A stretch of 10,447 bases of DNA, taken from Lachnospiraceae bacterium (GTDB lineage: Bacteria > Bacillota > Clostridia > Lachnospirales > Lachnospiraceae). How positions within the stretch are numbered: the first letter of the stretch is position 1; the number at the start of each line of letters is the position of its first letter. This document shows positions 5,624 to 10,447 of the stretch, piece by piece. The translations under genes and the position numbers were made by a program. The notes under the pieces are model-generated. The model had not been told where the DNA came from. It made no database searches and saw only the letters and a program-made list of their open reading frames with translations. The stretch lies in the NCBI GenBank assembly GCA_016282215.1, contig JAEEKC010000374.1:1-10447 (forward strand). The letters are read 5' to 3'.

Positions 5624-7502
5624 GAACCTTGCAGGAGTGCCGAGCGCTGAGCAGCTCGCTTCCCTTGCAAACGAATTGTTTCCCGATCTGACCGGAAGCA
5701 TCCTGACACCTGCGGTGGCTGATACTGGAGCGGTTCCCGTTCCTGAAGTAAATGCCCCCGGATACGGACTTCCCGGAGCAAATCCGGAAGTGCTTTCACC
5801 GGTATCATCCTATGCACCGCTTGCACAGTCGCCGGAAGCGCATTCCGATCCGGTCATCCCGCCGGAGGTTTCTTCCATAGGAGCAGTTCCTGAGGTAAAT
5901 ACATCACAGGCAAATGTGCCGTCGGCTGTACCGACAGGTGCACCTGTATCAGCAGGAAGTTATGGGAATACGCCGGATGTAGGATCAGCTGCAGGAGGCT
6001 ATGAATTTGACTGGGAGCATCCTTTTGCTTACGGCGGAAGTTCAACAGATCCGTATCTGCAGACCGTAGAAAGTGCTGCAGCGCCGGAAGCGGTTTTCGC
6101 GGCGCAGAGAAGTGATGTACCGACAGTCAGTGAGACGAATTCCGCCGGTTATGCACCGGTTGTGATGTCACAGAGCCAGGCAGCGGAAGGCGGAAAAAAG
6201 ATCGATGCACCGACATCTCTCGGCGGTGACAGCGTGGCGAAGGACAAAGGCGGCGATGCGCCCTATTCATCCCGTGATGAGTCCATCCGGATTGGTTCTA
6301 AGACCTTGGCGCAGATCCGCAGCGACTTTCCGATCCTGTCCGAAAAGATCAACGGAAATCCTTTAGTATGGCTCGATAACGGTGCCACAACCCAGAGACC
6401 GCAGGCAGTGATCGACAGATTGAAATACTACTATGAGCATGAAAATTCCAATGTCCACAGAGGCGCACATTCACTGGCGGCAAGATCTACGGATGCCTAT
6501 GAAAATGCCAGAGATATTGTCAGGGATTTCATCGGTGCTCCTTCTTCGGAAGAGATCATTTTTGTACGCGGTACAACGGAAGCCATTAATCTGGTGGCAA
6601 ATGCGTATGTAAAGCCGACTCTGGCACCGGGAGATGAGATCATTGTTTCCATTCTGGAGCATCATGCCAATATCGTACCCTGGCAGCTTGTGGCACAGGA
6701 GACAGGAGCGGTCATCAAGGTGATCCCCTGTGATGAGACCGGTCAGCTGTTGATGCATGAATATGAAAAACTGTTTACGGAGAGAACGAAGTTTGTATCC
6801 GTGACACATGTGTCCAACGTGCTTGGCACGGTTACTCCGGTTGAGGAACTGATCGCGACGGCGCACAGACACGGCGTTCGCATTCTGATCGACGGCGCAC
6901 AGTCGGTGGCACATATACCGGTGAATGTTTCCGCGCTGGATGCTGACTTTTTTGTCTTCTCCGGTCATAAGATCTTTGCACCCACCGGTATCGGTGTGGT
7001 TTACGGAAAAAAAGAATTGCTCGAGGCAGCAAGGCCTTATCACGGCGGTGGAAATATGATCGCAGACGTGACCTTTGAGAGGACGATCTACAATCCGGCG
7101 CCGAATAAATTCGAAGCAGGTACCGGCAGTATCGCGGATGCAGTAGGATTGGGCGCAGCACTGACCTATCTGTCGCAGATCGGCATGCCCTGTGTCTATC
7201 GCTGGGAGCATGAACTGCTGCAATATGCACTGAAGGAAATGAAGACGGTAAAGGGACTGCATCTGGTTGGTACGGCTCTGAATAAAGCGTCCGCACTGGC
7301 CTTCAAGCTGGATGGTTATTCTGACGAGGAAGTGGGAAAACGCCTTGATGCTTACGGCATTGCGGTCCGCACGGGACATCACTGTGCACAGCCGGTCCTT
7401 CGTCATTTCGGATTGGAAAGCACGGTCAGGCCGACGCTGGCAATTTATAATTCACCGGACGATATTGACGCCCTGGTGAAAGTATTAAAAACATTCGCAT
7501 GA
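5610..7502 (+). CDS. Encapsulin cargo cysteine desulfurase (SufS-type, class V aminotransferase) with N-terminal loading domain
   Basis: 630 residues from ATG 5610; an in-frame GTG at 5601 lies within the ribosome site (AGAGGTGG, 5593-5600) and is rejected. Residues 1-230 are rich in Pro, Ala, Gly, Ser and Val, with short recurring VPEVN segments (residues 44-48 and 93-97), an opening GVPSAEQLASLANELFPDL block and a conserved-looking YEFDWEHPFAYGG (131-143). This matches the disordered targeting domain of known family 2A cargo. Residues about 231-630 are a complete SufS-like enzyme: WLDNGATTQRP, EHHANIVPW, IDGAQSVAH, PLP Lys454 in FSGHK and catalytic Cys592 in RTGHHCAQP. It removes sulfur from L-cysteine as an enzyme persulfide, releasing alanine. 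No SufU/SufE partner is in the window; the rhodanese, E1 cysteines, TusA-like protein or polysulfide inside the shell are candidate acceptors. The antisense open frame across it (6471-7406) is a shadow. Confidence 0.92.
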   Translation: MTTIENLAGVPSAEQLASLANELFPDLTGSILTPAVADTGAVPVPEVNAPGYGLPGANPEVLSPVSSYAPLAQSPEAHSDPVIPPEVSSIGAVPEVNTSQANVPSAVPTGAPVSAGSYGNTPDVGSAAGGYEFDWEHPFAYGGSSTDPYLQTVESAAAPEAVFAAQRSDVPTVSETNSAGYAPVVMSQSQAAEGGKKIDAPTSLGGDSVAKDKGGDAPYSSRDESIRIGSKTLAQIRSDFPILSEKINGNPLVWLDNGATTQRPQAVIDRLKYYYEHENSNVHRGAHSLAARSTDAYENARDIVRDFIGAPSSEEIIFVRGTTEAINLVANAYVKPTLAPGDEIIVSILEHHANIVPWQLVAQETGAVIKVIPCDETGQLLMHEYEKLFTERTKFVSVTHVSNVLGTVTPVEELIATAHRHGVRILIDGAQSVAHIPVNVSALDADFFVFSGHKIFAPTGIGVVYGKKELLEAARPYHGGGNMIADVTFERTIYNPAPNKFEAGTGSIADAVGLGAALTYLSQIGMPCVYRWEHELLQYALKEMKTVKGLHLVGTALNKASALAFKLDGYSDEEVGKRLDAYGIAVRTGHHCAQPVLRHFGLESTVRPTLAIYNSPDDIDALVKVLKTFA

Positions 7503-7528
7503 TGCATGCGGAAAAAGTTTTGCAATAT

Positions 7529-7555
7529 GGCTTCCCCCCATCAAAGGGGGAAGCC
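7529..7555 (+). promoter_or_regulatory. Strong intercistronic stem-loop between cysteine desulfurase and cysE
   Basis: GGCTTCCCCC (7529-7538) and GGGGGAAGCC (7546-7555) form a perfect 10-bp stem with loop CATCAAA. The next bases (ggatttgg) contain no T run, so full termination is unlikely. It could be a partial attenuator or a 3' stabiliser that keeps shell and cargo mRNA more abundant than the downstream genes. Confidence 0.55.
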
Positions 7556-7583
7556 GGATTTGGATCATAAAAAGGGGATAACA

Positions 7584-8543
7584 ATGAGCGATATCATCAA
7601 AGAAGAGGAGATCGATCAGATCGTTTCGGATATCATAGCGGATTATGACAGGGGAAAAAACATCGATGTGATCAATATTTATAACAGACCGGACAAGGCG
7701 GAGGTTGTTGATCTGATCAACAATCTGTTCCGAGTGATTTATCCGGGGTATTTCAGGGATCGCAGTTATAAGATCTATAATCCGAAGAACAGTTTTGCGG
7801 TCAATATTGAGGACATTTTCTATCACCTGAATAAACAGGTGTTTCGGGCACTTGACTTTTGCACGAAGAGGGGAACGATGACAACCGAGGACAGGGAGCG
7901 TGAAAGTTACCGCGTCTGCAAGGTGTTTTTTCAGCAGATCCCCAAGGTTCGTGAATATATAGAGAGCGATCTTCTGGCGGCTTTTGACGGGGATCCCGCA
8001 GCCGGATGTTTTGAAGAGATCATTCTGGCCTATCCGGGGCTGATGGCCGTGACGGTACAGAGGATCGCACATGAACTTTACCTTTTAAATATTCCGGTTT
8101 TGCCGAGGCTGATGACGGAATATGCACACTCAACAACCGGTATCGATATCCATCCGGGAGCACAGATCGGTAAGTACTTTTTTATCGATCACGGGACGGG
8201 CATCGTGATCGGAGAAACGGCAGTGATCGGAGAAAACGTCAAGATCTATCAGGGCGTGACCATCGGCGCGCTGTCTACCAGAGGCGGACAGAAGCTGGCA
8301 GGAAAAAAACGTCATCCTACCATTGGCGACAACGTTACCATCTATGCCGGGGCGTCCATTTTAGGCGGGGATACGGTGATCGGAGCCGGTTCCACGATCG
8401 GTGGAAATACCTTTATCACAAGGTCAGTGGAAGCGGGCACAAAAGTCAGCATGAAAAACCCCGAGATGGAATTCAGGACAGCGGAAAATGAGATCAGGAC
8501 AAAGGAGTTAAGCCAGTCGGAAGAGTGGTACTACATCATCTAA
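7584..8543 (+). CDS. cysE: Serine O-acetyltransferase (CysE/EpsC type)
   Basis: 319 residues from ATG 7584 with AAGGGG (7572-7577) upstream; the frame opens at 7506, but that start has no ribosome site and runs through the stem-loop. Residues about 1-180 form an alpha-helical N-terminal domain, longer than in E. coli CysE. About 185-285 is the left-handed beta-helix of hexapeptide repeats with the serine acetyltransferase signature: Asp188, Asp202-His203 in IDHGTGIVIGET and His244 in KRHPTIG. It acetylates L-serine with acetyl-CoA to O-acetylserine, the carbon precursor of cysteine. The C-terminus is WYYII; a terminal Ile is what CysE uses to dock into the active site of CysK, yet no CysK is in the window. 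Serine acetyltransferases are known neighbours of family 2A encapsulins, where they help regenerate the cysteine used by the desulfurase. Confidence 0.93.
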   Translation: MSDIIKEEEIDQIVSDIIADYDRGKNIDVINIYNRPDKAEVVDLINNLFRVIYPGYFRDRSYKIYNPKNSFAVNIEDIFYHLNKQVFRALDFCTKRGTMTTEDRERESYRVCKVFFQQIPKVREYIESDLLAAFDGDPAAGCFEEIILAYPGLMAVTVQRIAHELYLLNIPVLPRLMTEYAHSTTGIDIHPGAQIGKYFFIDHGTGIVIGETAVIGENVKIYQGVTIGALSTRGGQKLAGKKRHPTIGDNVTIYAGASILGGDTVIGAGSTIGGNTFITRSVEAGTKVSMKNPEMEFRTAENEIRTKELSQSEEWYYII

Positions 8544-8559
8544 CAGGAGGAGGAAAAAT

Positions 8560-8766
8560 ATGAAGATCACAGTAGCGGGAGAAAAAAAGGAAGTTGCAGA
8601 TGCGCTGAGCGTAGCAGCTCTGATCGAGCAGGAGAATGTGGAGACCCCGCAGTATGTCACGGTATCGGTTAATGAAGAATTCATTGATGCAGGTGCCTTT
8701 GATACCACGGTTTTAAAGGAAGGCGATGAAGTTGAGTTCCTGTACTTTATGGGAGGTGGAAGGTAA
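8560..8766 (+). CDS. ThiS/MoaD-like ubiquitin-fold sulfur carrier with extra C-terminal residue
   Basis: 68 residues, the size of ThiS. It starts behind a perfect AGGAGGAGG (8545-8553). The MKITVAGEKKEV opening, the LKEGDEVEFLYFMGGG end and the overall length fit the beta-grasp carrier family, which carries sulfur as a C-terminal thiocarboxylate. Mature ThiS ends in Gly-Gly, whereas this protein ends Gly65-Gly66-Gly67-Arg68. Some carriers (such as HcyS of Wolinella) have a residue behind the Gly-Gly that a JAMM protease removes before activation; the JAMM enzyme at 9744 could do this here. The stop overlaps the next ATG by one base (TAATG, 8764-8768), so carrier and E1 are translationally coupled. 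Thiamin synthesis is less likely because no other thi genes are present. Confidence 0.85.
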   Translation: MKITVAGEKKEVADALSVAALIEQENVETPQYVTVSVNEEFIDAGAFDTTVLKEGDEVEFLYFMGGGR

Positions 8767-9578
8767 TGGCTTTTACCAATGAGCAGCTCGAACGATATTC
8801 GAGACATATCATCTTAAAAGAGATCGGTGTGAAAGGACAGAAAAAACTATTAAACGCCAAGGTGCTGATCATCGGCGCCGGCGGACTGGGTGCACCGGCT
8901 GCCATGTATCTGGCTGCAGCAGGCGTGGGAACCATCGGAATTGCGGATGCGGACGTGGTGGATCTTTCCAACCTGCAAAGACAGGTGATCCATACCACGA
9001 ATGACATCGGAAAGAAGAAGGTAGAATCCGCAGCAGAGACCATGCGTGCGATCAACCCGGATGTCACGGTCAACACCTACTATGATTTTGTCAGCAGTGC
9101 AAACATCCTGGACCTGATCAGTGATTATGATTTTATCTTGGACGGTACCGATAATTTCCCGGCTAAATTCCTGATCAACGATGCCTGCGTCATGGCGAAA
9201 AAACCGTTATCTCATGCGGGGATCATCCGGTTTAAGGGTCAGTTGACAACCATCATTCCGGGAGAAGGTCCCTGCTACAGATGTATTTTCAAAAACCCGC
9301 CGCCAAAGGATGCGGTACCGACCTGTAAGCAGGCTGGCGTCATCGGAGCCATGGGTGGTGTGATCGGTTCCCTTCAGGCGATGGAAGCCGTTAAATATAT
9401 CACCGGAGTCGGTGATCTGCTGGTAGGTTATCTGCTGACTTATGATGCCCTGAAAATGGAATTCCATAAGATCAAACTCCCGCCCAGAGGCAAGGGATGC
9501 GCGGTTTGCTCGGACGAGCCGACGATCACGGAGCTGATCGATTATGAGCAGGCAGCCTGTGAACTGAAGGGACATTAA
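8766..9578 (+). CDS. MoeB/ThiF/HesA-family E1-like adenylyltransferase
   Basis: 270 residues, a complete stand-alone E1-like enzyme. Visible features in order: RYSRHIILKEIG (10-21), nucleotide loop GAGGLG (37-42), DADVVDLSNLQRQ with Arg72, Lys85, Asp129 in DGTDN, zinc pairs C170xxC173 and C245xxC248, and Cys187 in PTCKQAG, the conserved position of the sulfur-relay cysteine. It should adenylate the C-terminal glycine of the carrier encoded just upstream, preparing it for thiocarboxylation. There is no rhodanese domain, so persulfide must come from elsewhere, such as the fusion protein at 3080, the TusA-like protein at 10208 or the desulfurase. It is a paralogue of the E1 domain of the fusion (shared LxEIGVKGQKxx and PTC regions), but here the Arg of NLQRQ is kept. 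Confidence 0.9.
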   Translation: MAFTNEQLERYSRHIILKEIGVKGQKKLLNAKVLIIGAGGLGAPAAMYLAAAGVGTIGIADADVVDLSNLQRQVIHTTNDIGKKKVESAAETMRAINPDVTVNTYYDFVSSANILDLISDYDFILDGTDNFPAKFLINDACVMAKKPLSHAGIIRFKGQLTTIIPGEGPCYRCIFKNPPPKDAVPTCKQAGVIGAMGGVIGSLQAMEAVKYITGVGDLLVGYLLTYDALKMEFHKIKLPPRGKGCAVCSDEPTITELIDYEQAACELKGH

Positions 9579-9728
9579 TGCCTGACAGGAAAAGTAAAAG
9601 TCGATGAACAGGAGGCAGAAGGGCTGCATAAGATTCGGAATGAAACCGTGAAATACGGGATTGAAACGACTGATCGATCGGTAAAGCACGATATGAAAAA
9701 CGGAATCGATAAACTGCTGATCAATTAA
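9579..9728 (+). other. Gap with an open frame of 49 codons directly after the E1 stop
   Basis: The reading frame of the E1 gene remains open for 49 codons past its TAA and ends at TAA 9726-9728, the stop of the third 11-codon ORF. The putative extension is hydrophilic and begins CLTGKVKVDEQEAEG. It has no ATG until 9693 and no convincing ribosome site, so a separate gene is doubtful. It could be the remains of a longer gene or a chance opening. No promoter or terminator is seen between 9579 and 9743. Confidence 0.3.
9683..9726 (+). repeat. Intergenic 44-nt element, copy 3, with 11-codon ORF, before JAMM gene 2
   Basis: Aligned without gaps to the copies at 2605 and 4603. The small ORF, ATG 9693 to TAA 9726-9728, encodes MKNGIDKLLIN. 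The strongest shared parts are AAAGC.CG.TATGAA and CT.AT.AATT. The stop is followed within a few bases by AGAGGAG (9732-9738), the ribosome site of the JAMM gene at 9744. Confidence 0.6.
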
Positions 9729-9743
9729 AGAAGAGGAGCGATC

Positions 9744-10172
9744 ATGAAAATTACGATAGCAAAATCGGATTTTGAAAAAATGTATGAACATGCACGCAGC
9801 GAAAGGCCGAATGAAGCCTGTGGCCTGATCGCGGGATTGGATGCGGAAGACGGCACAAGAGTCATTCGGAAAGTCTATCTGTTGACGAACATTGATCATA
9901 CCAATGAACACTTTTCCATTGATCCGAGGGAACAGCTGTCGGCGATCAGGGATATGCGTTCCGAGGGACTCAAACCGCTGGGGAACTGGCATTCCCATCC
10001 CGAATCTCCTTCGCGTCCGTCCGAGGAGGACAAGAGACTGGCAAATGACAGCAAGGCAAGCTATCTGATCCTGTCCCTGATGGAAGAGGATCAACCGGTT
10101 TTGAACGCTTTTCATATTGAGACCGTTGATGGCGAAAAGGCGGTTCGCAAAGAGGAACTGGTTATCTTGTGA
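9744..10172 (+). CDS. JAMM/Mov34 (Mec+/HcyD-like) zinc metalloprotease 2
   Basis: 142 residues. The motif is complete: Glu24 in PNEACGLIAG, His83 and His85 in WHSHPESPSRPSEED, and Asp96. This copy is closer to the classical Mec+ pattern (RPS before the last acidic residue) than the first JAMM protein. Following a carrier and its E1, it most likely removes the Arg (or Gly-Arg) tail from the ThiS-like protein, or cuts an amino acid from the loaded carrier as in the CysO-Mec+ cysteine route. The start is fixed by AGAGGAG (9732-9738). The two JAMM proteins differ clearly over most of their length, which suggests separate carriers as substrates. Confidence 0.88.
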   Translation: MKITIAKSDFEKMYEHARSERPNEACGLIAGLDAEDGTRVIRKVYLLTNIDHTNEHFSIDPREQLSAIRDMRSEGLKPLGNWHSHPESPSRPSEEDKRLANDSKASYLILSLMEEDQPVLNAFHIETVDGEKAVRKEELVIL

Positions 10173-10207
10173 GCCGAAAAACAACTGATAAATTGGAGGA
10201 TGAACAT

Positions 10208-10447
10208 ATGGCAGATCTTGGATTTACAGTAGACGATACAGTGGATATTACAGACGTGAATTGCCCGGTGACTTTTGTCAAAACAAAGGTGGCCTTGGAG
10301 GAACTCGATGACGGTCAGATCCTTCAGGTGCATTTAAACGGCGGCGAGCCGAAAGAGAACGTACCCCGCAGCGTGGCGGAAGAAGGACATGAAGTGCTCA
10401 GGCTTGATGATAACGGGGACGGAACCTTTGAACTGTATATCAAAAAG
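10208..10447 (+). CDS. TusA-family sulfur-relay protein, 3' partial at window edge
   Basis: 80 codons are visible with no stop, so the gene continues past the window. ATG 10208 has GGAGG (10195-10199) at 8-nt spacing. The pattern DVNCPVTFVKTKVALEELDDGQILQV, then a Pro-Arg-Ser-Val-Ala helix and a GHEVL strand, matches the small TusA/SirA fold. Cys19 is the expected persulfide-carrying cysteine. The classical CPxP motif is changed to CPVT, as occurs in some TusA-like proteins of assimilation clusters. It could pass persulfide sulfur from the desulfurase to the E1 enzyme or carrier. What follows it is unknown. Confidence 0.8.
   Translation, partial: MADLGFTVDDTVDITDVNCPVTFVKTKVALEELDDGQILQVHLNGGEPKENVPRSVAEEGHEVLRLDDNGDGTFELYIKK

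Noticed and set aside
6471..7406. 311-codon open frame on the minus strand
   Set aside because: It lies entirely opposite the desulfurase catalytic domain, whose motifs are complete. The product is Cys/Arg/His-rich with no recognisable domain.
7506..7583. Upstream ATG start for CysE
   Set aside because: It has no ribosome site, and the extra 26 residues are encoded by the 10-bp stem-loop. The ATG at 7584 has AAGGGG.
2605..9726. CRISPR array or insertion-sequence ends as an explanation of the 44-nt element
   Set aside because: The three copies are thousands of bases apart, are not flanked by target-site duplications and have no spacers or transposase nearby.
9207..10184. 325-codon open frame on the minus strand
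   Set aside because: It spans two well-supported + strand genes (E1 and JAMM 2) and the gap between them. It is a shadow.

Overview
The window looks like a chromosomal piece of a Gram-positive anaerobe of the Clostridia, probably close to Lachnospiraceae. The reasons are strong AGGAGG-type ribosome binding sites, a perfect TTGACA -35 box, moderate G+C, a single-membrane style surface protein and a Clostridia-like M15 peptidase tail. The taxon is an inference. All supported genes lie on the + strand.

Layout. 1-956: the end of an M15-type peptidase, then a secreted low-complexity protein anchored by a C-terminal membrane segment. 957-1358: a roughly 400-base leader without a large gene. It holds a promoter, inverted repeats, a 40-codon leader ORF with Cys codons, and three mutually exclusive RNA pairings, one of them an intrinsic terminator; this looks like an attenuator. 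1359-4537: sulfur module 1, made of a MetY-type sulfhydrylase, a JAMM metalloprotease and a single chain that fuses a MoaD/ThiS-like sulfur carrier, an E1-like adenylyltransferase and a rhodanese. 4664-7502: a family 2A (SrpI-type) encapsulin shell protein and its cargo, a SufS-type cysteine desulfurase with a disordered N-terminal extension of about 230 residues. 7584-10447: sulfur module 2, made of serine acetyltransferase (CysE), a free ThiS-like carrier, a MoeB/ThiF-type E1, a second JAMM protease and a TusA-like protein cut by the window edge.

How the genes could work together. The encapsulated desulfurase takes sulfur from cysteine, and family 2A shells are known from cyanobacteria and Acinetobacter to package such enzymes and to be linked with sulfur storage. 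Two E1 enzymes could adenylate and thiocarboxylate two carriers, with the rhodanese and TusA-like proteins relaying persulfide. CysE makes O-acetylserine. A MetY-type enzyme could join an O-acetylated amino acid to a carrier thiocarboxylate, and the JAMM proteases would free cysteine or homocysteine. This follows the known CysO/CysM/Mec+ route of Mycobacterium and the HcyS/HcyF/HcyD/MetY route of Wolinella. The joining of two carrier-E1-JAMM modules around an encapsulin is the main point of interest.

A second unexpected feature is a 44-nt element present three times in the longer intergenic gaps, just before the two JAMM genes and the encapsulin gene. Each copy contains an 11-codon ORF of the form MK...LLIN-stop that ends at the next gene's Shine-Dalgarno sequence.
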